This document shows positions 34,251 through 43,079 of a stretch of 64,000 bases of DNA, one piece after another (the stretch's first letter is position 1; each line of letters begins with the position of its first letter). The notes under the pieces were generated by a model, which saw only the letters and a list, made by a program, of their open reading frames with translations, did no database searches and was not told where the DNA came from. The DNA is from Steromphala cineraria (taxonomy: Eukaryota > Mollusca > Gastropoda > Trochida > Trochidae), in contig OU744721.1 of NCBI GenBank assembly GCA_916613615.1, forward strand, positions 52,400,747 to 52,464,746, read 5' to 3'. The position numbers and the translations under genes were made by a program.

Positions 34251-34373
34251 AGGAAGAAGACTGGTGTAAAGACCTGGATATTCAGCCTTGCCGCAGTCGA
34301 ATCCTGTTGATACGACAGCCCCCTCATGCCATTGGTTGTCATAGTAACAGGCCAGTGGACCTCCAGAATCACC
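34197..34373 (-). CDS. Protease exon 6: catalytic serine to stop
   Basis: After a TTTGTATAG acceptor it reads [18 protein letters not shown], then VVSTGFDCG and [18 protein letters not shown], ending RGSH and TGA at 34199-34197. S242 is the catalytic nucleophile. G263 and G273 line the S1 pocket. Thr262 replaces the usual Trp215. Confidence 0.93.
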   Translation of the reverse strand, partial: GDSGGPLACYYDNQWHEGAVVSTGFDCGKAEYPGLYTSLLPYINWIEGTIRNHTRGSH

Positions 34374-37300
34374 CTATACAAAATAGATATAAATATTTTC
34401 AGAAAATCTCGATGAATTGCAATCAGATATATACTAACATTCAGTCTCCAAATCATTATAACATTTGCTGTAACTAACTGGGTGTCAAATCAAAGTTAAC
34501 TGAACACCTATCGAAACGAATTAAACCATGTATTGACCGACATTGGCCATGCCACCAAATCATACATTAACTTTTGGTGAAGAAGTGAGTTGGTATTTTT
34601 ATCTCAATATCTTACTGATTGTGGATGATTGGGGTCAGGTGGGGGGTTTTTTGGCCTCAAGAATAACAAATCTTAAACGTCTAACAAATAAAATTGATAG
34701 CCTGAAAGTAGGGAAATAAAGTGAGAATTCGAATTGTTATTTCAGTGACTTTATCCACTAGGTTCCTGAAGACAGGCATACAAAGCGTGGTAATAACACA
34801 GCTTTAGCCTTTGCGTTAGAAAACGGCATTCGATGTGCATGGACGAACCCATTTCAATTGAGTCTTTTAAAAAGTGTTTTATATTTTACGGCCACCTCTG
34901 TTATTTTCCACCCTTTCACGTTATCGGTCATATAACTTGTTTGCGGTTTATAAATAAGATAAGAAATAAACTGTGGACATTATTAAGAATAAACTAGAAA
35001 ATTTTTGTCCATGGGACACAGTTGCCCCCGCTAATAAAAAAGCCCTCAATGTTTCAACCATAGAACTAAAAAACAAAATAAGAGATGCACACCTTTAGCA
35101 TACCTGTCAGTTCAATGAAATCTATAAAGCAAGAGTTAAAGTGCAAGCATACTGTTGACCTAACTTCAATTTTAATTCAAACATGTAAAAAATGTAGAAA
35201 ATTAAAAATTCCCAAAACAAAATATGAGATGCACACCTTTAGGATACCTATAAAGCATGTTTGAAAGATCAGCGCAGTCTATCCAATACTTTTTGAGGAG
35301 AAGTGGATAAACAACATCCTATATAATACCAATATGACCTTTCACTTGCCCCAAAATTCACCTAAGTTCAACATGTCAGAAATTTGAAAAAAATTTAAAA
35401 ATTTAAAAACAAAATATGAGATGCACACCCTTAGGATGCCTATAAGCCATGTGTGCAATTTAAACTAAATCCATTGAATGGTTTTTGAGGAGAAGTGGAT
35501 AAACAACACCCCCTATCACACTACCATTAGCTTTCACTTGCACAAACATTCACCTAAGTTCAACATGTCAGAAATTTGAAAAAAAATCAAAAATTGAAAA
35601 ACAAAATATGAGATGCACACCCTTAGGATGTCGGGGGCATAAAATATGTTTGCTTTCCTGATTTGCCCACGAGGCTACGGCCCTTGGGCAAAATCCCGCG
35701 GACAAACAATCTTTATTCTTAATAATGCCCTAGCATCATGTCTTCTCCATAACTTAAAAACGGTATCTTCAAGCATCTTCTCGAATTTCGCTCCACCGTA
35801 AAACCCTTCTCACGCGAGTTTCGTTCACACAAATACCCTCATAGAACCCTCCCAAAGCTGACATTTACCAAGCACGCGTCTCTGCCCCCTGTTTCGCTCC
35901 CTGCACACAGCACGGTGTCATCTTCTGGCCTGAAGTAGGCTTTATCAGGGTGGTCGGCTGGCACGGTGTTGTAGCCTTCAATACACGGCTCCTTTGCTAT
36001 GACAGTCAGGTTCGTCCACAGAGGGATGTACATGCTCCAACCTTCAGGACCTGCAACACGGTTCCAGACTCGTATTCTTATAAGTCAAAACACAGTCTAA
36101 GTAAACCTAGCCTCAATATTATCCGTTTCACTCCTATACTGTGTCTAAAAAGGCCTAGTAGAGGGTCGCGTCAGCCGACCTTTCTGCAACCTATGACCCT
36201 TCAACGTTATACCTGCGAAGGCAGACTATTGTGGCTTGGTAAGCTGAGTTCTGATTGATCAATTCGATACGTGGGCTGATGCGACCCTTTACTAGGCCTT
36301 TTTAGTCTCAGTATAGGTGTGAAACGGATAATATTGAGTCTAGGTTTACTTAGACTGAGTCAAAACACTACTTTCCTATCCTTCTGCATCTTCCCCCGCA
36401 AAGCCTAAAACGCCAGTTTCCGAACTGTCAGTTTTATGCCTTGCTGCATACCCTTGGGTTTTCTGTGCTTGATCTAGGGGCACTATAGCAGCACAGAAAA
36501 ATAATTAATGAACTGCAGCAAGGCCGTTGCATACCCTTTACTTTTCTGTGCTTGCTCTGTAGTCTGTAGGGGCGCTATAACAGCACAGAAAATTAATGGT
36601 CTGCAGCAAGGCCTAAAATCAGTTCAGAAACTGGCGTTTTAGGCTTTGAGTAGGAATATGATCCTTCTGGTGCTGGATCCTTCTTCCTACATAATCTCTG
36701 TTACAATGATGCGTATTTCTCAAATTTCGTAGCATTTGCTACATATACAGTTTTTAGTTTTAGCAAGTCTTACATCTTCAGCTGACTTCTGTCATATACA
36801 AAATATGTGCGGATCGCAAAGATGAAGACAATCTTATTTTCAGAGAGCTTTTGGAAACAGAGGGAGAGCTTACGTATTGTGTATCTAGGTTCGTAGTTAG
36901 GATTCTTTGCGGCAAGCATAGAACTCATAGATTTACTACACGAAACAACTCTCCATTGATTTAAAGTGTCTTTTCATTGGACACATTGCACATGATGCAA
37001 AGTAATAAAAAGTTAGCTACTCACGGTATGCGATCTGACCCCAGCCCGCTACAGCCACACTAGCCCCGACCTGGTTGCACTGTCCAGTTTTGTCCAGAGC
37101 CACAGTTTGGACGTTGTCATTCAGGCGGACTGGACGCTTCAGCTTCAGAAGGGTCAGATCCCGGAGGAGGGGTCGGGCTGCGGACAAGGGGGAAGATGGG
37201 GGTCATCCCGCGGCAGGTTATTTAGATATACACGTAAGTTTCATAAATGTCCCTGATAACAGTCAATGCATTTCATCGCAGTTGCCTACTTATTAACTTG

Positions 37301-39657
37301 AATAGGACCCAATCAAATGTTACACAAGGTGATTGAAGCAAATTATCGCCACGTCCCCAAATCTCTGCAAATTAATATGGTTGGATTTAAAGGTATTGGA
37401 TGTTAAAATGAAAATAAATTATTGCAAAGTCATAAATGTCGAGAAGGATATCAGAGTATCAGTATTTGTAAGAAAAATCAATATATAATACCCCTATGGA
37501 GCAGAATGATCCTAGGAATACAATTATCTCAGACGTTCGACCCATTGTCATATTCCTAAGTAAAATGCGTTTACGAGCCTCTTTTCTTGCCTGTAGGATT
37601 GAGAGATGACAAACTGTCCCTGATGTTTGTTTCTCTATACAATTCGGAAACTACGACAGCAACTATTACTTAGATCCTTGAACTTGAGTTTTCTGAAATT
37701 GTCACTGGTACCTATTGAGAACATAGCATTAAGAACCAACCTGTGTAGTTCTGGTGCCTGAAGACCCTCCTGATCCTGACGCGTTGCTCCGTGCCCTCGT
37801 TCTTGTACTGGTTGTGTTCCCCCAGCATCACCACCCAGTTGTTCTTGTTGTCCAGACCCTCCCACTCGCTCCCGCTACATCATACAGGGAAATGTTGGTA
37901 ATATGCATAAAATGCATAACATGAGCCAGGAAATGTATTTTACTCTTTCGCAGGCTATCTTTACTGTCGTCACGAACAATTGCTTTATGGCGACCCAGTG
38001 TATGTAACAAGGTTGAAAAGTAGCCAGCTTGAAAAGAGTTATTTTGTAAATAATAATGGTAAAATTTAAGACAAACTCAAAAAGTTACCGACCCGGACCA
38101 AAAGTAACCAGGCACCGGGTGTGGGATGGGCCTTATTCCATACACTTAAACCAATAGTAGCCAATCCATGTTCACAGGCTCAGTGTGTTATTGACCATAC
38201 TATATTCATTTGAGTAATAAATATATCTCTAAAAAGACCTGCTCCTCCTTTGCAGGCCTTCTTTATCGACGCCACGAAACAAGTTGATCACGTCACAGAC
38301 GGTGCAATAAAAACTACATACAGTTGCTGATATGACTAAGATATGACTAAATATGTCTTCCATAGAAGAGAGACTTGCAGTGAATGACTTGCGACAGAAG
38401 TTAACACAAAACTTGACTTACTCGAAGCAGTGCCCGGCTGTGAGGACCCACTGGCGCCTGATGAGGGTTCCAGTACACAGGTGCTTCTGCCTCGTCTTGT
38501 TGGTGAAGGGGTGGGCCGGCTTGTAGTGGAGGGAGACGAGGAAGGGCCACTGCCCCGGCTCCAGGGGTGCCCCGCCCACCACTCGCTTCACCCTGGGGGA
38601 CCTGGGGTCTCCACTCGCCACATGGGGGCCTTGATAGAAGTGATATTATGGGTATAAATTTTGAATGACGGGTGCTTCGAAAAATGGTGGGGCATGTGCG
38701 ATTTTTTTCTTACAATAATGCTTCATAAAAGATGGCGATAAGAATAGGTACAATGTCATATGTATATTCCATTGTGTCATATTTTTTATTCCATTGTGTA
38801 TCTACAAGTAATAATATACAAAGCATCAACAGTTCTCACAGAGGTTATTGTAAACTATTCAAAATAAAGTAACCGTATTTGCCGCTTAAAGCTAAACTTT
38901 TACTTTGGCATGACAAATCTTAAGGTATTAATGCTGATCAAAAATCGAACTGAAGTAGTCAAAAGCTTGGGGGAAAATAATAAATGATTAGCCATGCCAA
39001 TCAAGTTATTTCTGGGTTACTGGGTCATAGATTTAGTTCGGTCACAATCTAACACTCAACAGAAGACCGGTCATTGTATTGACAGTACTTGAATACCAGC
39101 TGCCTAAAGCAATGAGTTGTCAAATTGCAAGTGCCAGCAGGCGTTACTTCGGATCAGGTCTGAGGAAATTTCACTTTCCTTTTGGAAATTGACGTTGCAA
39201 ACCTTGTCCTACCAAGGCGTAGGGGAAAGTATAGTTTGGAGTAAAATGCACGCTAAAGTCTGAAAATTGTTGTAAAGGGCAGGGGGAAAACGATGTAATC
39301 GATGAACTATTCGACGAGGTGCATTAATATTTGCCGAGCACAACAGGGCCTTTTACTTCAGGGACGGTATATCAAGGATATTTTAGGTCCCTTTAAACGA
39401 GTCTGGAAGACTACATCCCATTATAGAAAATAACCTCGCCGGAAGTTGCAAATGTCACAAAACCTCTGCCACAAATCGCAATTGCTTTTGCAGCGATAAC
39501 AAATATTTCACAAGACTTGCAAATATTCCTGTGTGCACATACGGTCCCCAACGACAAATGACAAATCCCCGAGGCATTTGAAAACATGAAAATCCGTTAT
39601 AACATACTTTTACTCACCAAGTACTGCACAGATGAGAACCAAAAGCATCGACTCCAT
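34197..39657 (-). CDS. Trypsin-like secreted serine protease (S1 family), six exons, 297 residues
   Basis: Exons 39657-39618, 38629-38422, 37874-37741, 37177-37025, 36050-35869 and 34373-34197 join into 894 bases including the stop, with matching phases (1, 2, 1, 1, 0) and GT/AG borders. Residues 1-14 are a leader ([14 protein letters not shown]). VKR29|VVGG is the activation site. The catalytic triad is H80 (TAGHC), D134 (DLTLLKL) and S242 (GDSGGP). D236, G263 and G273 form the S1 pocket, predicting cleavage after Arg or Lys. The cysteines 65-81, 201-227 and 238-266 match standard pairs. The usual Cys136 is missing, and Cys161 nearby may pair with Cys248. Chymotrypsin-position 215, normally Trp, is Thr262, and position 192 is Leu239. 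There are no clip, CUB or LDL modules, so it is a simple digestive or haemolymph-type protease; the exact role is unknown. About 268 residues remain after activation, somewhat longer than pancreatic trypsin. Confidence 0.93.
34978..35727. mobile_element. 750-bp inverted-repeat element in protease intron 5, with internal repeats
   Basis: CATTATTAAGAATAAA at 34978-34993 and TTTATTCTTAATAATG at 35712-35727 are perfect 16-bp complements, and each contains TTAA. Next inside lie TTTTTGTCCATGGGACAC and the GCGGACAAACAATC end. Inside, AACAAAATATGAGATGCACA and a following CCTTAGGATGCCTATAA-like stretch recur four times (starts near 35069, 35213, 35405 and 35596). No transposase frame is present. Confidence 0.75.
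35869..36050 (-). CDS. Protease exon 5
   Basis: A CGTGTTGCAG acceptor precedes 36050 and a TTG|GTAAAT donor follows 35869. It encodes residues 180-239, including Cys201, the DDTVLCAG block and D236-A-C-L, where D236 is the base of the S1 pocket that gives trypsin specificity. Confidence 0.93.
36093..36357. mobile_element. MITE family D, full-length copy with exact 10-bp target duplication
   Basis: 265-bp foldback with ~75-bp arms, CAGTCTAAGTAAACCTAG against CTAGGTTTACTTAGACTG. AGTCAAAACA precedes it (36083-36092) and follows it (36358-36367). Located in protease intron 4. Confidence 0.9.
36387..36660. mobile_element. MITE family E, copy with exact 9-bp target duplication
   Basis: Starts CATCTTCCCCCGCAAAGCC and ends GGCTTTGAGTAGGAATATG. 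ATCCTTCTG flanks both sides (36378-36386 and 36661-36669). The internal part with GCAGCACAGAAAA is duplicated, making it 80 bp longer than the copy at 28375. Confidence 0.9.
37025..37177 (-). CDS. Protease exon 4: catalytic aspartate
   Basis: A CTTGTCCGCAG acceptor and a TACC|GTGAGT donor; 153 bases. It reads [20 protein letters not shown], then [17 protein letters not shown]134 is the catalytic acid. The GWG block is standard. Cys161 lies seven residues earlier than the usual Cys136. Confidence 0.93.
37178..37740. other. Protease intron 3
   Basis: AT-rich intron without repeats or other exons. A short plus-strand frame over exon 4 is a shadow. Confidence 0.6.
37741..37874 (-). CDS. Protease exon 3
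   Basis: A CTGTATGATGTAG acceptor and an ACACAG|GTTGG donor; 134 bases. It encodes residues 83-127, including [11 protein letters not shown] and the RVFRHQNY strand, typical of the region between the catalytic His and Asp. Confidence 0.92.
37875..38421. other. Protease intron 2
   Basis: No feature seen. Confidence 0.6.
38422..38629 (-). CDS. Protease exon 2: activation peptide and catalytic histidine
   Basis: An acceptor CTTCTATCAAG precedes 38629 and a TTCGA|GTAAGTC donor follows 38422; 208 bases. It encodes the propeptide [15 protein letters not shown], the new N-terminus [18 protein letters not shown] and the TAGHC motif with catalytic H80. An insert rich in Lys, His and Thr (residues 50-62) lengthens the loop before Cys65. 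Confidence 0.93.
38630..39617. other. Protease intron 1
   Basis: About 1 kb with a consensus GTGAGTAAAA donor. No other feature recognised. Confidence 0.6.
39618..39657 (-). CDS. Protease exon 1: signal peptide
   Basis: ATG at 39657 opens [13 protein letters not shown], then one base of the Gly codon and a CTTG|GTGAGTA donor. The hydrophobic [10 protein letters not shown] core is a clear signal peptide. A second in-frame ATG (residue 4) could also serve as a start without changing the mature protein. Confidence 0.88.
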
Positions 39658-39960
39658 TACTGCAAGGAGATGTTCTCTGTCCTCCCTATCTAAATTAACT
39701 ACACTTCATATGTCAGTCGATCATATTATCCCTCAAGTTTCAGCGGAGCCTTATCTTCAGAGAAGAGATTTCCTCAACAAGTGACACTTCCGGTGTCTCC
39801 TTAGCTTCAGATTTGTTGGTCAACCTTGGACAGTACGGATCTGGATGTAGTGGTCACTTCCTGAGTTCAAATCTGATTTGTCATGTCAAGTGTAGTGTGG
39901 TTTCAGTCACACAGAGGCCAATAGAACATCGCTGTGTGTATGATATTGTCGTTTTTTGTC
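39658..39960 (-). promoter_or_regulatory. Probable promoter region of the protease gene
   Basis: It lies directly upstream of exon 1 on the minus strand. An AGATAAGG (GATA-factor-like) site is near 39759-39752. No good TATA box was seen. Confidence 0.3.
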
Positions 39961-40152
39961 GTGAGGGTTGCCACCAATCGGTATTTGCACCCGAAACGTA
40001 CCTTACGAGACATGTCACGCTATCATAAGTAAACTTTGTTGAACATTAAGAATGTTAAACATAAATATTTGTTCAATGAGAGTGGGGTTTGCCCACAATC
40101 GTTATTTGTGACCCAAACGTACCTTACGAGACATGTCACGATTATCATAAGT
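39961..40152. repeat. Duplicated ~70-bp element upstream of the protease gene
   Basis: 39961-40030 and 40081-40152 share AACGTACCTTACGAGACATG and TCACG-TATCATAAGT, at 122-bp spacing. They lie 300-500 bp upstream of the protease start codon. Regulatory significance is unknown. Confidence 0.7.
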
Positions 40153-40261
40153 TTCTCGTGCAGGGCAGGCATTCTACTCACTACATGGTACTACCGTACT
40201 TAATCATCACCAATTAAATGTTATTATGTAGTGATAAAGTAGCTAGCGACCTCTCTCAGTC

Positions 40262-40430
40262 TGACTAAAATCGGCCTAGTTCCGAGGAATAAAACAATTC
40301 TAAATATTATCTGCACGAAGATATGTTATCCTCTTCACCAGTGGAGAGGACCTATCGAAATACATGTTCGATTCCCATAGAGTTCATATTTTTTAACTTT
40401 TATTCCTCGGAAGTAGGCAGATTTTCATCA
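40262..40430. mobile_element. 169-bp MITE with ~33-bp terminal inverted repeats
   Basis: The left end TGACTAAAATCGGCCTAG, then TTCCGAGGAATAAAA (to 40294), pairs with 40398-40430, whose complement reads TGATGAAAATCTGCCTAC, then TTCCGAGGAATAAAA. Four or five mismatches are confined to the outer part. No clear target duplication was seen. A plus-strand frame starting inside it is probably chance. Confidence 0.75.
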
Positions 40431-41385
40431 TACTGGACATCTCTCTACCTCATTCTTCCTTCACAGCTAAAGACATATTGTCCTGATCTAACATATGTTG
40501 TAATATGTGCAGTTATCGGGCTTAAACTGAGAGGATTGTTGAGCACATGCTTGTCAAAATTTCCAAAAACTAAAAAAATGTCATGTTTCTCCTATATGTG
40601 TTCAAAGTGGAAAATATGAGTAGTTGACTCATCTTCAGTTCATACTTCAATTGTGTGACCCTGACATCGGATTGCTAATTTTGACCATAATGAGCACAGT
40701 TATTTTGACCTAGTTCCTTTGTTACGATTAAAAATGCATTGAACCTATTGGTTTGCTTACTTACATCTTAATATATTGTTTTACGACTCAAGCGAACGAT
40801 CATTGACAAGATGATGTTTCTCTCTTGTTATGAAATGAGTCATCAGAAGTTTCCTGACTTTGATGTCCTTCCATTTGACTTCTACTACACAAAAGAGAAT
40901 TATTTAGGGCGTAGGGGTGTTTTTTTATGTAAGCTGGTATCGATGACACTACAAGGGTCCCCTACAGCCTGAATGATATGATTGACCACATCATCATGTT
41001 GTTTCACACATCACATGTCAGCTGATGTTTACCCTGTCAAGCATTTCTGGGACCAACTTTACCTACAATTTTTCTAAAGAGAGTCGTTTCTACAAAACCT
41101 GAAGAAATTGGTTGTAGCCTAAATTAAGAGTGGCTGCAAATCCCCACAACTCGGAACAACACTTCTGTAAGTACAAAGTTTAATGGTTTTCGCTCCTGAT
41201 TCTTAAAATTTTGGAAAGATACCCTAGATTTTAGACTGACACCTTATGAACGTAACGGGCGCCCTGAAACCTATAAACATCTGATTCTCGGAAACAAGTT
41301 ATCATAGTATCATTTACGTGGCAGAATATTGACTTAGTTGGACAGTGAAGAACACTTTATCCAGGGTGTGAAGCTTTTCATTATC
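40431..41385. other. Intergenic sequence before the satellite edge
   Basis: No gene or repeat recognised. Confidence 0.45.
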
Positions 41386-43079
41386 CTTGATCCAAGGTTT
41401 TCTCACTAAATAAGGCTAAGAAAAGTCAGAAAATCTCTGTACAACAAATGAAGTTCTGTTTTTGAAAGGAAAGTAAAAAACTCTTTTAACAGGAAATGAT
41501 GTTATCTCTTAATCTAAGAATTTATCTCTAAATTAGGCTAATGAAAGTGAAAAACTCTTCGATAAGGAATTACCATTTCCTTGATCTGAGGAAGTGACGT
41601 TAGCTCTTGATCCAAGGTTTTCTCTCTTTAATCAGGCAAATGAAAGCCAAAAACTATTCGTCCAGGAATTAAATGTTTGTCTAAATCTACATGAAGCAGG
41701 GGTTTGGCTTCGACCATGTGCCATTTTCAGGGTTTTTGGCAATATTCTGAATTTAAAATGGGCCATTGCCCATTTTATCAATAGTCAACTTTAAAATATT
41801 ATTTGGCCATTTTTTCATCCAATGTGCAAAATGGCCTATAGCCCCTACTTTTTCCCAATCATTGATGAAGTGATGGTATCCTTTGATCCTTTTCATACTT
41901 AATCAGGTGAAGGAAAGTGAAAAACTCTCTGTAAAGAAGTGATCTATGGTTCTCTATCTTAAATCAGGCAAATAAAAGTGGAATTAAGGTTTTCTCTTTA
42001 TGTACAGGAAGTGATGGTATCAATTGATCTACCTAAATCAGGCTAAGTAAGTTGTATCTTGATGCAAGTTTTTTTCTCTACATAAGGGTTAGGAAAGCGA
42101 GGAAAGAAGAAGTGAAGTTCTCTTTTGACTTCAGGTTTTCTCATTAAATCAGGCTAATGAAAGTTAAAGAAAGAGGAAGTCATGTTATATCTTGATCTTA
42201 CAATTTCTCACTGTGGAGCAAAGTGGTGTAGTGTTTAGCATGCTTGCCTCTCACGCCAGAGACCTGGTGGAGACACCAAACATTTGTGACTCGTGTCTCA
42301 TCCTTTGTTGTGTCCCTGGGCAAGACACTTCATCCACATTGCACTCAGTTCACCCAGCTGTAGAATGGGTACCTGAACAAGGGGGAAGTACGGACTTATA
42401 TGGTGGCTATGGTGCTGTTTAATCGGCGGCACCGAATAACTCATTGCGCTTTAAACATATTAAAGCTATGATTATTATTACTTAATCAGGCAAATGAAAG
42501 TGCAAAACTCTTTGATCAGTAATTAGCATTTTCTCTTGATCTACAGGAAGTCACATCATCTTTTGATCTAAGCTTTTCTCTCCTAATAAGGATGAGGAAA
42601 ATCAGAAAGTTCTACAGAAAGTGACATTCTCTCTCTTGATCAAAGGTTATTTCTCTTCACCAGGCTAAAGAAAGCGAAGAATTCTTTGAACATGAAGTGA
42701 AGTGTTCTCTCCAAATTAGTCAAAGGAATGTGAAACTCTTCGAAAGGGAAGGCTCTTTCTTGATCTAATTTTCTCTCTCTAAATCAGGAAAATGAAAGTA
42801 AAAAAAACTGTTCCATCAGGAATAAACGTTTTATCTTGTAAATAGGAAGTGATGTTATCTCTTTATCAAACTAAATCAGGCTAAAGAAAATGAAAATCTT
42901 TTGGTACAGGAAGATCTTTCTTGAACCAAGGTTTTCTCTCAAAAACATACTAAGGAAAATGAGGAAATCTCTGTACAAGAAGTAAATTCTGTTTTATATG
43001 AAAGCTTTTCTCACTAAATGAGGTAAGAAAAGTAAAAATCCTTAGGAATCAATTTTTCTCTTGATCTAAACTAACCAGG
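41386..43079 (+). repeat. Degenerate edge of the satellite array
   Basis: Loose units of about 70-100 bp share CTTGATCTAAGGTTTTCTCT, then an AAATCAGGCTAAGGAAAGTG-like part, a CTCTGTACAGGAA part and GAAGTGATGTTATCT. Units differ by many substitutions and gaps. Similarity to the core rises towards 43,080. Confidence 0.8.
42213..42480 (+). mobile_element. tRNA-derived SINE inserted in the satellite edge
   Basis: The head TGGTGTAGTGTTTAGCATGC, then CTCTCACGCCAGAGACC, resembles a tRNA-derived pol III promoter (good A box, degraded B box). The body contains CTGGGCAAGACACTTCATCC and CACCCAGCTGTAGAATGGGT, the kind of conserved central domain found in SINEs of many marine invertebrates; the exact family is not assigned. 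The tail is a short ATT microsatellite. It splits a satellite unit between ATTTCTCA and TTAATCAGGC. A 76-codon frame over it is a shadow. Confidence 0.7.

Noticed and set aside
40350..40375. tRNA B-box-like GTTCGATTCCC
   Set aside because: No matching A box or cloverleaf upstream; it lies within a MITE.
40323..40619. 98-codon plus-strand frame
   Set aside because: It starts inside a MITE and has no recognisable domain or start context.
42192..42422. 76-codon plus-strand frame
   Set aside because: It lies over the tRNA-derived SINE.
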